Assembly: GCA_964035545.1 (NCBI GenBank)
Contig: OZ037773.1
Coordinates: 6,402,251 to 6,466,250 of the forward strand
DNA from: Bugula neritina
Taxonomy: Eukaryota > Bryozoa > Gymnolaemata > Cheilostomatida > Bugulidae
Direction of reading: 5' to 3'
DNA: 64,000 bases
A program made the position numbers and the translations under genes. Below are positions 12,901-24,296 of this stretch, piece after piece; within the stretch, counting starts at the first letter, position 1, and every line of letters begins with the position of its first letter. Below the pieces are notes generated by a model. It was given only the letters and a program-made list of their open reading frames with translations, searched no databases and was not told the DNA's origin.

Positions 12901-15900
12901 TAAACTGATAAATAGTAAATAATTATTTTTACATCCCAATTTGTAGTTTACAAAATTTATCCATTTTTAAAATGAGTGACAACTTTCCAACACTATATGC
13001 ATCTATATATTTATTACATTACATTATGCATTATTTCCTACAATATATTGCATTTTATTTCCAATATCATATTATATATTATTTCTTACATTATATTATA
13101 TAGTATTTCCTATACTATATTATATATTATACATTATATTATATCATATTTTCTATATCATATTATATATTATTCCTTGCATTATATTATATATTATGCA
13201 TTATATTATATATTATTTTCTACACTATATATTATACATTATGTTACTATATATCTATATATATTGCCTATATACCTACATTGTATATCGCCATATATTT
13301 CCTGAATGCGTCTTCTTAATCCAGCAGTAAGGTGCAGCAGATGGCCCATAGTCCTGAGTAGAGAGTGGTAAACACGCCAGTACAATAGGTAATGCCCAAC
13401 ACACCGCGAAATACAACCTGAAACACAATTTAGGAGTTATCAGTCACTGATGTAGTGAACTGCCTATGATAGAACAATCACCTGCCTTCTATTATACTTA
13501 AAGGCGGATCAGAGCGTCTTAGGATATTACAAGCAGCTGCATTATAGTTGGATAATAAAGTAGCTGGAAAATTGGGAAATAGGATGATGGGTAATTACTT
13601 AAATAACATTAATATAAATGTACACCATTATATATAATAATATATAATATTATATACTATGATATATAGAGATAATATATTGCATTATATATTCACTACA
13701 TACATTATATAAATATAAAAAATAACATTCAGAAGTTGCAGTAACAAAAAAATTAATTAGCCAAAGCTTTTTAATTGCTTTAGTCTTAGACCATACGTGG
13801 CAACATATATACTAGTATAACTTCTAGTAATAGTCGATTTGGGCTCTGAAAATAAATTACATCTTAAATAAGTTTGATCACACCTGTCTCTACTAATAAT
13901 TGTTGCCAACAGCTTACCATTCAAATCTTTCTGAGTCTTTAGATTTTATGAGTTTTAGAAATAAGAATATAGTCAGGCTTCCAATCCACAAGAATACACA
14001 CAGGTCTGCAAGATGCATATGTAATGTAAATAATACATATGATATATTAAAATTATACAGAGACAATACAAATAGCATAGAATTAATATACTTATGTAAG
14101 ATATAACATTATATATAAAATATTCAATCAAAAAGACACATACAATTTGTTATAGAAATTTAGTATATACTCTAATCTCAAGGCAAATAGTTTATTTAAG
14201 AAGCGCAAATGCAATTTTATATTTATAAACATACAAATGGGAACAGTTATTTAATAATCAATATATTATTCAACTGGAATAATAAGAATGAAGTAAAGCC
14301 TCACCGAAAGCTTGAATAAAGAAAGCTTGGGCAATACAGCGAGAGTCATTGATTCCAATATCTCCATCATGCTACATCAGAAATAGTTTACTAATTATTA
14401 CCTAATACTGATGCTTATCATTACGTACTAGCAAAGTAGAGACTTTGATGTGAGTGTATAGGGCAAGTTTACAGACAAGAAAACTGCAGCATGATACACT
14501 ACATCTGATGCTGCCAGCTCTAGCCTAATATACACACAAATTGAAACTATACAAATGCCTGTTATGAACAATAAGCAGTGCTATAATAATGACTAGCAGA
14601 GTTTAAAATGTATACAGCAAAGCATAGCTAATTAAGTTTACTTCAACTCTGTTTTTATCAGTATTTCTTTGAAATCTAAAATACTAGCCTTAAAGGTCTT
14701 AATGCATGCCTCACAATATCAACTTGCTACAATACTGCACAGTAAATACGTATAACACTTACTACAGTACTACAGATTGAATACGTACACTTACCCCTAG
14801 TTTAAACTACAATTAATACAGCATAGTAAATGCATACACATATCCCTAACTTACTAGTACAGTGCTACAAAATAAATACACATACTAACCCGGAAATAGA
14901 CAATTGAACTGAGTAAATAGATACAACACTTACTGCAGCAGCACAGAGTAAATACATATACTTACCCCTAACCTACTTACACAGTCGTACAAAGTAAATA
15001 CATATACTTACCCCTAAGTAGACAATTGAACTGAGTAAATTAGTCATTAGAAGGTTGCAGAATATTCTCTACAAAATACAAATAAATGTTAGCACAACTC
15101 CAACAAAACAAACTAAAATATCTAGCTTCAAAAACAATACATTTTCACATGGTGCTTTACTAGTTTATATATTAGATCTTTTACAAGTGATTTAAATAGG
15201 ACATATGTATATAGCATTTTGATTCAACTATCAGGTTTATCATATACTATGCAAAGGTATTCCTAGGTGGTTATTTAAACTGTAAGAGTAAGAAGGAATA
15301 TAATATCTATGTAACTATATTTCATTTCAAATGGCCACGAAACAAGAATACAAATATTTATAAACTTTGTAATTATTATTAAAATAGTTGCTTGGTAAAA
15401 GTTAGGAGCAATTACTGTTATTATTTTTATAAGAGCTGAGGGGAGTTATGTCTTTCACTTTATGGAATTGTCACAGGATCATTGAACTAAAGCTAGAAAT
15501 GGCTCCTATAATCCAAGTAATTAACTTTTACTAATACTATAGTTGAAAGCACAAGATAAATGTAGAGCTTAACGAGGAAGTTGGAGATTAGAGGTAGGAG
15601 TAAAACCTGCCATCTACTAAGTATTGTAATAGAGAGAACAGACATAGCTGGGATAGTTTCAGGTAAGCTGTCATGTTTGTTAAAAAGATAAAAAACATGA
15701 CCTGCAGGTGTGTATAACAAGAAGTATGAACTGTAATGTGTGTACTACACATCATAATATGATGTTAGCATAAGATGGCTGAAGGTAAAAGGAAAATGGC
15801 TGTTGGTACAAAATGGCCGCTGAGACAAGATGATCAAGCTAGTATAAGATGCAGTCACAACCTCTTTTTATAGACAGAGCCAGATAGCCTAGAGATTGTC

Positions 15901-18900
15901 AAAGTTTAGGATTGCAAGATCAACACCAAGCAGTATCTAAAAAGTGGCCTAACCCCAATAAATTAAACTAGCTCCCTATAATAACTAAACACTATAATAG
16001 AAAAAAATCTTATTTAAAATCTAGCCCAAATGAGCACTATTGTCATAAACTATTCTGTATATATGTTTTAAGATTTAACTTTTTGTTATACAATTTATCA
16101 AAACTATTAGCTTGCTTTTTAAATTGACAATTTATTGACCTTCAATGTTGAATAAGAATTTAAAACTCTATTAACTATAACAGAGTCACAAGTTTCACCT
16201 ATTTTGGTTGTTGGGGGCCTTTACTGTGCTACATGCCTATAAGTTTGAGCTGCTGCAAAATGAGGTGCAGTAGGAATTTGAGCTAGCCTAAGCTCTTGAC
16301 TTCCCTTAATGAAACTTTGGTTTGGGAAGCTGCGTTGAAATTCTTGCTATAACATAACTTGTTTTGCTACATTTCTAATCTAGAACACAGGCTTTTCTTG
16401 ATTTCTCTGTTACTGCACCTATCTCAATTGATCACACTGCTGTACAATTATGCATATCTTGTTTCTGTAGTACTTCTAGTAGAACTGTAACTAAATCTAA
16501 AGTTATACTATTACAATCTGAATACAATGGCTGCCCTAGCTTGTAATAACACACTCTACTCACCTGGTTAAAGAACTTGTATTTTTGAAGAATGAAAAGA
16601 AGAATCAAAGTCAAACTGACCACCACAATATTGATGGAAAATAAAACATGCTTCATTACTTGAAGTTTGTCCTGAAAAATGGAAAGGATTATATATTATT
16701 AAGATGTATAAATATGGAGTAGAACATGACGTAGGCTGTGGAAGGCACAACTAGTAGGTAAAGTAAAATCAGGATGTTAATATGCTGAATCAGTTAAATT
16801 ATCTTTGCGCTACTTTGGAAGACAAGAATCTCCAGTTTTCAGATTGAATGAGGTTGCACTGTTGCAGGGGCTTTTTGATTGTTTGAGGAAAGCTTTTTGT
16901 GAAAGCTTTTGCAATAGATTTTTACTGGTAGTCAGTATAGCTCAATTGTCTTCTTGTTAAAGATGCAGGCTACTTAAACTTTATTGTTGAAATAGTTGTT
17001 GAAGTTTGAGTTTTGTGAGAGAAGTAAACTGTTGGCATTAGGCAGAGTTGTAGCCTGCTTTTGTGTCCTCCATCCATTTACCCTTCATTAAGTGAATCAC
17101 AATACATACAGCATCCGTACTGTCACAGTAACACTTATCTTGAGATAGGCATCCATGTCACACAGCATATTATATTATTATGTAATAGTTATTAATTCTT
17201 ATCAAAGAATTACCATGGTGTAGTCTAACAATACAATAAATGCTATTTCATAGACACACAGTAGCACTTAGTGTAGCTGTTTCTATGAATATTATAATGA
17301 TGTAATGTACACCTGATTTTAGCTTGCCACTAGAGAAGTATTCATAAATTGCATACCAACTGATAAGGCAACTTAACAAACCTTATCTAGATAAAATAAA
17401 AAGATGCAACATAACATCGACTCAACCTTCGTTCTAAAACTTTGCTAATACACATAAACAGCTATAGACTCTTCAACACAGTGAGCTAAAAGCTAAAATG
17501 TAGGGATTGAAACAAGTTCATGAGGAGGTAATTTCTTTTGTTGAATTCTTTATGCAACACGAGCTTTTCCCAATATTTTTCCATTACAGAATTTAACTGG
17601 TGGTGGTGGATGGTGGAACCAAGAGCTGTACCAGTTTACACTACGGACCCCAGCATCCAAGGACTGATGGCAATGATGTACTGTAGAGAAGTTCCCATCA
17701 GTCAAGACTTCATACTAACCTCCAAGCGGTCACCACTGGTAACTGGGTGTAGATACACCCAGGCTAATAGTATGAGGATCTATGGGTTGATCACCCAGAC
17801 AACAATCCATCCAGAAACGTGACACTCTGAGAGGGCGAATTACTCGGCCAGTCACTGCGACTACTGAACTGCTGTGCTCGTCCTGGACACTCCTTGCCAG
17901 CACAGCGTACTTCTTTAGTGGAGAGGGGTGCTTAAGCAACTGACAAAACCCTAAGTATCCTTAAACTTCTTGTCAGCATAACCCGATTGAATCATGAAAA
18001 GAAAAATGAACACGAAATCATACTGGCAGGACGTCGCCCAGGATAAAAAGGTCCAAATTTCTAAACTCAACCTTGCATCATGGAACATACGAACAATGCT
18101 AGACCGGGAGAGCACAGAAAGACCTGAGAGAAGGAGTGCAATCATTTCATCTGAACTACAGAAGTATGGCATCGACATTGCAGCACTGAGTGAAATCAGA
18201 TTCAAAGATACAGGTAAAATTCGTGAAGAGTCAGGCTACACCATTTACTGGAGTGGCAAAACTGCATCTGAGCGCAGTGAGTCAGGCGTGGCCCTTGCTA
18301 TCAGGAACGAACTTGTTTCGAGACTAATCGAAGAGCCGAAGGCTATAAGCGACAGACTGATGTCACTCAGGGTTCCTCTGTCTGATGAGCGATGGTGCAC
18401 TGTGATAGCTGTCTATGCTCCCACGATGACAAACAGCCAAGAAAACATCAACAGATTCTATGACCAACTGAATCAGGCTCTAAGATCAGTCCCAGCAGCT
18501 GATAAGATCTTACTCATGGGGGACTTCAATGCTAGGGTTGGACAAGATCACTCAACCTGGCCCGGTGTGATAGGCAAGTATGGCTGCGGAAACCTGAACT
18601 CCAATGGTGAACTTCTGATCTCAGTCTGTAGTGAACATCAACTGTGCATTACCAACACCTTCTTCAAGCATAAACCAGCTCACAAGTTCTCTTGGATGCA
18701 CCCGAGAAGCAAGAACTGGCATCTCATCGACTTTGTTATTACACGACAACGTGATCTACCAGACATTCTAGACACAAGGGCGATGAGAGGGGCGAATTGC
18801 AGTACTGACCACATCATGATCAGGTCAAACGCTAAGCTCCGAGTGAGGAGAAAAATGAAGAAAGGGAGAACACCTTGCCAGAAGCTGGACGTTTCTCGAC

Positions 18901-21460
18901 TTAAGAATGAGGAAGTAAGACAAGAACTGGAAAAGTCCCTTGCTGGGAAACTGAACTCTGCTCCAGAGGGCGTGGAGAGTAAGTGGAGAGCATTCAAAGA
19001 GATAGTTTATGCAGAGTCAAAACTGCACCTCGGCACTGTCAGCAGGAAACATGAGGACTGGTTTGACGAGAATAATGATGAGCTTCAAGAACTCATCCAG
19101 AAGAGAAACAAGGCCAGAACAGACATGTTAACCAGGAATACTCGCTCGAACAAGTCAAAGCTTAGAATGGCTGGCAGAAAACTCACAGGAAGATGCAGGG
19201 AGCTCAAGAACGACTGGTGGTTGGCAAAAGCTGCTGAACTGCAACGGTTTGCTGACACCAACGACATGAAAGGCTTTTACCAAAGCATGAAAACTGTTTG
19301 GGGTCCAGGAGTGAGTCATCCTGACCAGCTCCTGGCCAGTGACAGCTCAACACTCCTGACAGAAAAACAAGATCTTCTAGCGAGATGGACAGAGCATTTC
19401 AGCAAGCTACTAAACGAGACTCCAGATATTGATGACAACATCATTGAGAACCTGAGACAAGCTCCCATTCAGGACTGGATGGACGATTGCCCAGATATTG
19501 AAGAGATCATCAAGGCAACTTCGATGCTAAGTGAAGGGAAATCACCTGGCTCTGATGGCATTCACCCGGAGGTTATCAAAAGGGGAGGGCCCAAACTAAT
19601 AAGTACTCTCCATGAGATAATAAAGGAGGCATGGAAAACTGCTGTAGTCCCTCAAGATTGGAAAGATGCCCAACTTATAACCATCTTCAAAAAAGGTGAT
19701 CGGAAGCTGTGCGGTAACTACAGAGGTATCTCCCTGCTCTCAATTCCCGGTAAAGTTTTTGCTCGTGTCCTTCTGAATAGACTGACATCATATGCAGAAA
19801 ACATCCTACCCGAAACTCAGTGTGGATTCCGTAGTGGAAGGGGAACAGCAGATATGATATTTGCACTGAAGCAGATACAGGAAAAATGCATCGAGCAAAA
19901 TATGCCCCTGTACATGGTCTTCATTGACTTCACCAAAGCGTTCGATACTGTTGATCGGGCGACCCTGTGGAAGATCTTACAGAAACTCGGTTTTCCTAGT
20001 CACTTCACCAATCTTATCAGCGCTCTCCATATTGGCATGAAGGCCTCAGTCAAGCTGAAAGGGGAGTTATCTGAGTCGTTCCAAGTCAACAATGGTGTGA
20101 AACAAGGATGTGTGTTGGCTCCAACGCTATTCTCTATTTTCTTATCGGCTGTTCTACAGCACGCATTTGAAAACTGTGATAAAGGCGTCTGGATTCAAAG
20201 TAGACCTGGAGCTGATCTGTTCAATGTGAACCAATACAAGTCAACAACAAGAACACAAAAAGTATTGGTTAGAGAACTCATGTTTGCTGACGACACTGCC
20301 TTCGTTGCACACAGCCATGGCGATGCACAGGAATTAGTCAACAGATTCGCCAGAGCTTCCAAAGCTTTTGGTCTGAAGATCAATATCAAGAAAACGGAAA
20401 CGCTCTACCAACCGGCACCTGGAGCCCATGACAGTGGTGACAGTATCTGCATAGATAATGAAGACCTTGCCAACGTTAATAGGTTTAAATATCTTGGGTC
20501 TACAGTGATGTGCAACAACAAGATGGATGAAGAGATTCATACAAGGATGTCCAATGCTTCAATCTCATTCGGCAGACTAAAGACCAAAGTGTGGTACAAT
20601 AAGGATCTGTCATTCAAGACCAAGTGTACAGTGTACAGAGCCATTGTCCTGTCCTCTCTGCTCTATGGAGCGGAGGCCTGGCCTGTATACAGGATAGCCG
20701 CTCACAAATTCAACACCTATATGATGAGACATCTACGCCAGATCTTGAACGTGAAGTGGTGGGATTTCATCTCGAATGAGGAGACTCTAGCACAGACAAA
20801 TCTACCCAGCATGTACGAACTACTCATTCACAAAAACCTGAGATGGGCTGGTCATGTGCATCGAATGGATAACTCTAGATTACCTAAGCAAATTCTCTAT
20901 TCACAACTGAAAGAAGGCACCCGTGGTGTTGGCAGGCCGCGACTGAGATTCAAAGATACCGTTAAACGCAATCTAAAAGCTCTGAAGATCCCTATTGGTA
21001 GCTGGCAATCTCTCAGCAAAGACAGATGTAAATGGAGGACCATGATTCACCGGAAGTCATCTTCGGACACGAAGGACAGCTAATGATGAATGAATGAACA
21101 GAATTTAACTTTTATGAAATGCTGGGTATTATAATAGAAACAACCTAGCTTTCAACATATACAGATGCGAGGTTTGATATTTTGACTTATAGCAACTTTA
21201 ACCGAACTTTTATAAAAGAAATGCTTTTTTAGTTATTCATTTACAATAGAACTTTCTACCCACAATAATTGTTTCATTTCACCTCCTAACTTTGAACTGT
21301 ATTAATACAAGAATAATGCTGATCTATAAATAACACATCTTTACTCAACTACCTTGAATATCCTTGGAAATATATTGTAATAACCTGACTGTACGAAAGT
21401 CTGTCCACTTACACATTGTCCTTCCGGCAGCCCACAGGGGGAGGCGTAATCTGCTGCCAT
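9919..21460 (-). CDS. Seven-helix receptor of the cAMP-receptor-like (cAR) class
   Basis: Ten exons with fully matching phases give 375 residues: 21460-21413, 16671-16564, 15068-15012, 14371-14305, 14005-13918, 13417-13280, 12246-12126, 11724-11571, 11080-10967, 10151-9919. The short N-terminus (SPCGLPEGQC) has no signal peptide. Seven hydrophobic segments lie near residues 24-44, 54-71, 84-112, 124-143, 170-192, 218-236 and 245-272. A cytoplasmic tail of about 100 residues follows. Hallmarks of the cAR/CRL class (related to GPR157) are the CIAQAFFIQ stretch in helix 3, the YFAVCWALPIVLACLPL helix 4, and the loop motif YGPSAAPYCWIKK, whose Cys can pair with the helix-3 Cys. The predicted role is a plasma-membrane G-protein-coupled receptor; the ligand is unknown. 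Intron 1 (about 4.7 kb) carries a LINE on the other strand. Intron 5 is very TA-rich. Confidence 0.8.
11776..11972 (-). repeat. tRNA-headed SINE, near complete
   Basis: Lies between receptor exons 7 and 8. The minus strand shows the tRNA-like head (gcagccgtggcttagaggtt), then the block of the family around ggccattggtgatgttagga and the tail (aaaagacctcaccatcaagg). Confidence 0.75.
12976..13270. repeat. TA-rich low-complexity tract
   Basis: Repetitive tatatta/cattatatt units in receptor intron 6 (between exons 6 and 7). Translated frames are Tyr/Ile strings with no coding character. Confidence 0.7.
14750..15043. repeat. Degenerate tandem repeat overlapping receptor exon 3 donor
   Basis: Units of roughly 60 bp share the core gtaaatacatatacttaccc. 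The block tagacaattgaactgagtaa occurs at about 14896 and again at 15019. The second copy contains the 3' end of receptor exon 3 (15068-15012) and its donor, so part of the exon and splice site was duplicated into the downstream intron. Confidence 0.65.
16318..16430 (+). repeat. Short dispersed repeat, copy 2
   Basis: Shares gttgaaattct, ttgctacatttctaatctag and the tail ctgttactgcacctat with the copy at 58040. It lies in receptor intron 2, between exon 2 (16564-16671) and exon 3. Confidence 0.6.
17599..21097 (+). mobile_element. Full-length RTE-like LINE with target-site duplication
   Basis: The 13-bp sequence acagaatttaact occurs at 17586-17598 and 21098-21110, directly flanking the element. 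The 5' end is GGTGGTGGTGGATGGTGG, followed by about 395 bp of leader and one long ORF. The 3' end has a short TGA/TGAA repeat tail instead of poly(A), as is usual for RTE-type elements. It sits in intron 1 of the receptor gene in the opposite orientation. A perfect duplication plus an intact ORF point to a recent insertion. Confidence 0.9.
17994..21083 (+). CDS. LINE ORF: APE endonuclease plus reverse transcriptase
   Basis: An uninterrupted 1029-residue protein. The N-terminal third is an exonuclease/endonuclease/phosphatase fold: LASWNIRTML near residue 26, SEIRF near 65, MGDFNARVG near 175 and the terminal DHIMI near 271 supply the expected Asn, Glu, Asp/Asn and Asp-His positions. A linker leads into reverse transcriptase, with GKSPGSDGIHPEV near 515, QCGFRSGRGTADMIF near 613, the first catalytic Asp in FIDFTKAFDTV near 642, and the FADD active site near 763. 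The C-terminus has WAGHVHRMD near 950 and a basic end (GRPRLRFKD). Such ORFs are often mislabelled in databases as craniofacial development protein 2-like. It nicks target DNA and primes reverse transcription there. All key motifs look intact. Confidence 0.92.
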   Translation: MKRKMNTKSYWQDVAQDKKVQISKLNLASWNIRTMLDRESTERPERRSAIISSELQKYGIDIAALSEIRFKDTGKIREESGYTIYWSGKTASERSESGVALAIRNELVSRLIEEPKAISDRLMSLRVPLSDERWCTVIAVYAPTMTNSQENINRFYDQLNQALRSVPAADKILLMGDFNARVGQDHSTWPGVIGKYGCGNLNSNGELLISVCSEHQLCITNTFFKHKPAHKFSWMHPRSKNWHLIDFVITRQRDLPDILDTRAMRGANCSTDHIMIRSNAKLRVRRKMKKGRTPCQKLDVSRLKNEEVRQELEKSLAGKLNSAPEGVESKWRAFKEIVYAESKLHLGTVSRKHEDWFDENNDELQELIQKRNKARTDMLTRNTRSNKSKLRMAGRKLTGRCRELKNDWWLAKAAELQRFADTNDMKGFYQSMKTVWGPGVSHPDQLLASDSSTLLTEKQDLLARWTEHFSKLLNETPDIDDNIIENLRQAPIQDWMDDCPDIEEIIKATSMLSEGKSPGSDGIHPEVIKRGGPKLISTLHEIIKEAWKTAVVPQDWKDAQLITIFKKGDRKLCGNYRGISLLSIPGKVFARVLLNRLTSYAENILPETQCGFRSGRGTADMIFALKQIQEKCIEQNMPLYMVFIDFTKAFDTVDRATLWKILQKLGFPSHFTNLISALHIGMKASVKLKGELSESFQVNNGVKQGCVLAPTLFSIFLSAVLQHAFENCDKGVWIQSRPGADLFNVNQYKSTTRTQKVLVRELMFADDTAFVAHSHGDAQELVNRFARASKAFGLKINIKKTETLYQPAPGAHDSGDSICIDNEDLANVNRFKYLGSTVMCNNKMDEEIHTRMSNASISFGRLKTKVWYNKDLSFKTKCTVYRAIVLSSLLYGAEAWPVYRIAAHKFNTYMMRHLRQILNVKWWDFISNEETLAQTNLPSMYELLIHKNLRWAGHVHRMDNSRLPKQILYSQLKEGTRGVGRPRLRFKDTVKRNLKALKIPIGSWQSLSKDRCKWRTMIHRKSSSDTKDS

Positions 21461-22329
21461 GGCAGCTTTCTATCTGAGTGTTGAACTTCCTGTTTGTGTA
21501 CTTCCTGTCTAACAGTGAAGAGACCAGAGGAGAACCTACAGTGTATAACTAACACTAACTACGGCATAACAGACAGAAATATGCTACTATAAAGATGGAT
21601 AGCAAATCATGGCTACTGATTGAAATATATGTGTAATAAAACTAGTTACAAGTGATTCGAGTAGATGATAACATCATTCTATGCTACGGTAGTTGGTAAT
21701 TAATTTTACAGGTCATCAAATGACCCTGAACCAGATAAAGTTATAGTTTATCAGCTTGAGTTTGTTGACAACTTTAACACTTCAAAATCAAATAATGGAA
21801 TTTTACTGTGGAAGGCTCCTCCATGTTAGGGATTCATACTGTCTGTGGGTCATGGGATATAATCCTGAGTGGCTTTGTATGGCTTGCAAAGTTTTAAAAG
21901 CACAAGCTACAGGCTTCGAGTGAAAAAGGGACCAATTTGCACTATCATAAGACCCAAAACATGACACATGTCTATTTTCTTCAGGTAATCAGCATGTCTT
22001 AAAGCTTTTGTTTTAGCCGAATAATATGTCTAAAGCTGTGATTCGGAAGTAGTAAACAAAAATATGTTGTTGAAAGAATTTTTCAAAAATATAGGTGTTA
22101 TTGGCTGTCTTAAGACTGACTTCTCACAATCTTACAGTAACACAATATTAATATACGATTCAAATCTTACCTGAGTTGTAGTAGTGCCGACTGGATAGTC
22201 GGAAGTCTACTATAAATTAGTTGCTACTTACTTAGCGGTCCTTTACTAAAGACCTTCTGCATTTAGTTGTTTGCAATCAGTGAGCACTAATGCAAATACT
22301 ACTGTCAAAACATAATAGCATGCTTGATT

Positions 22330-22500
22330 GCCGCCGTGATATATGTAATATAAAAGCGACCTCGCAGTCACGTGGTAGCATGAATCACGGGCCAATAGAA
22401 GAAAGTCACCTGCGCGTGACCAGACGTTTGATGGTTATTAATAAATCATTGCGGGGAACTCCAGGTATTGCGAAATTGGGGAGTGAAGTAAGTTTTTTTC
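22330..22500. promoter_or_regulatory. Possible promoter-like GC-richer patch
   Basis: A locally GC- and CpG-richer patch about 0.9 kb upstream of the receptor's first coding exon, with a gggccaatag (CCAAT-like) element. No TATA box or initiator is clear. This is a weak candidate for the receptor promoter or a noncoding first exon. Confidence 0.2.
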
Positions 22501-22589
22501 CTGAAGAATGCAGGCACCAGGGGAACAATTGCTTCCAAAGGGTACAATAGCTCATCCCTATAGTAATATTATTATGCGTTGGGTACATT

Positions 22590-24290
22590 CATGTGTGTAC
22601 AAAATATTTCACAAATATAAAGCTACTTATTATTGCAGTGTTTTTGTATTATTTTGTAATAATGATGAAACTAATTATGTTTAAATGTGATTAAAATGTG
22701 ATTGCAATTTCGAAATGCTAATTGGAGCTACAACAAAATCTCCTAAGAATGCAGTGATGCAGTTCCTTTAGTAAAGTTCAATGCTAAGAGAATATGGCTT
22801 CTGCTTGTGTGAAGATAACTTCCTATATAAATAAGAATGAGGCATTTTATTAGAGAGAAAAAATATAAACTATCTTCGTATTAACTTTAGATCAGTTTCC
22901 TGCTATATTCCACGTTAGAGTTAAATATAGCGACACTGCTATTGCTTTGAACAGATGTGTGAATAGTGTGCAATGACTACCTTCTTCGTGGTGCAGTTAT
23001 TATTGATTCCATAAAAGGCATGTTTATGTTTGTAGTATCAACATGTAGACTAATTGCAACCCATTAGTGGTTACTATCTTTATCCCATGTCATTTTTTAA
23101 ATCAATAATTCTCATGGTGAATTCAGTTAATATTATTGCAATAATTATTCACTATGCATTTACTTGTTATCGAACATGGCTCAAAAAGGCTTTGCACAGA
23201 CATAAAATGTATTCCATTTGAAAGAACTGACAATGTTTTCTACATAGTAATAAAATATCCTGCTTATACTAGTATGATAATATATTGACCCACTTCTTAT
23301 ACAAAACAAAACTGTATTATTTTCTTACTTTCTTTCTGATAATTACAAGCTTGTATAGTTGTTCAAGCATTATAAGAGCTCCATGAAATAAATAGAGAAG
23401 ACAACTCTATACTTTATACTCACAATCTATTGTAACGCATATGGTATAAGACTATAGTCTATAAGGCAAAATAATACTGCAACCGGTCAGCAGATTGAGA
23501 TCTGGGTTTTTCCACAAGATCCCATATAATATGTGACTTGGTTTTTATAATATATTATGACTTGGTTTTTCACATAAAGAAAGATGCATGGAAAGTATAC
23601 AACAAAGTACTAAACCATCCTTCATTTAGACTTGCAACACCTGCTAACTATTTCATCAGTTGGGTGAGAAAATATAAATTCATTGCCAAGGGGCACGAAA
23701 AGCAGCAAAGAATTTGTCTGGTTTTCATATTCATGGGAACTTCCTCATCTATGAAGTAATGGAAATTGCCTTTGTTTGCATGATTTCTCAATCAATTGCT
23801 AGCCCTTCTCCATCACTGTGACCTATTTAAGCCTTAAAACTTGTCTATAACTATTATTGTGTCAGCTTCATAAGCTGAACTCAAAATTCTTGGCATTTTA
23901 GGATATTCACAGAATATATGAAAACTTATACCTTGACTATTTTTGTCTGACAGTAGATCTATATTCTATGTTACGCTTCAGTGACTTATAAATAAATCTG
24001 CTACTATAATACATAGAATGAGTACGAGAAATATGATATCATTATTGGGCACAGTGTAAAAACATCACGCTGCGTGCTTTATGAATACCTGGTTGTAAGG
24101 TTCGGGCACTTAGCTTTGTATATATAATTTGCGCGAAAACAACAACATTTTGTCTAGGACAGTGTACTGAGTGAGATGTGAGCTATGCATACATCATAAT
24201 CAAATAAAAGCCTAATAAATTCACAGCATTATTTATTTTGATTAAGAAACTGAAACGAAAAAAGAAAATGAGTCAATCATGTATTTAGAA
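22590..24290. other. Intergenic stretch, no gene seen
   Basis: AT-rich, with only short frames lacking splice-site support. It separates the receptor's upstream side from the end of the first ten-cysteine gene. Confidence 0.6.
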
Positions 24291-24296
24291 GCTGCT

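Noticed and set aside
12976-13305. 109-codon Tyr/Ile/His-rich frame
   Set aside because: Low-complexity TA-rich intron sequence of the receptor gene.
17538-17822. 94-codon frame upstream of the LINE ORF
   Set aside because: Starts outside the element and crosses its 5' boundary, so it is probably leader sequence rather than an ORF1.
22290-22550. 86-codon plus-strand frame
   Set aside because: No splice sites, no recognisable motif, and the GC-richer patch is better read as a possible regulatory region.
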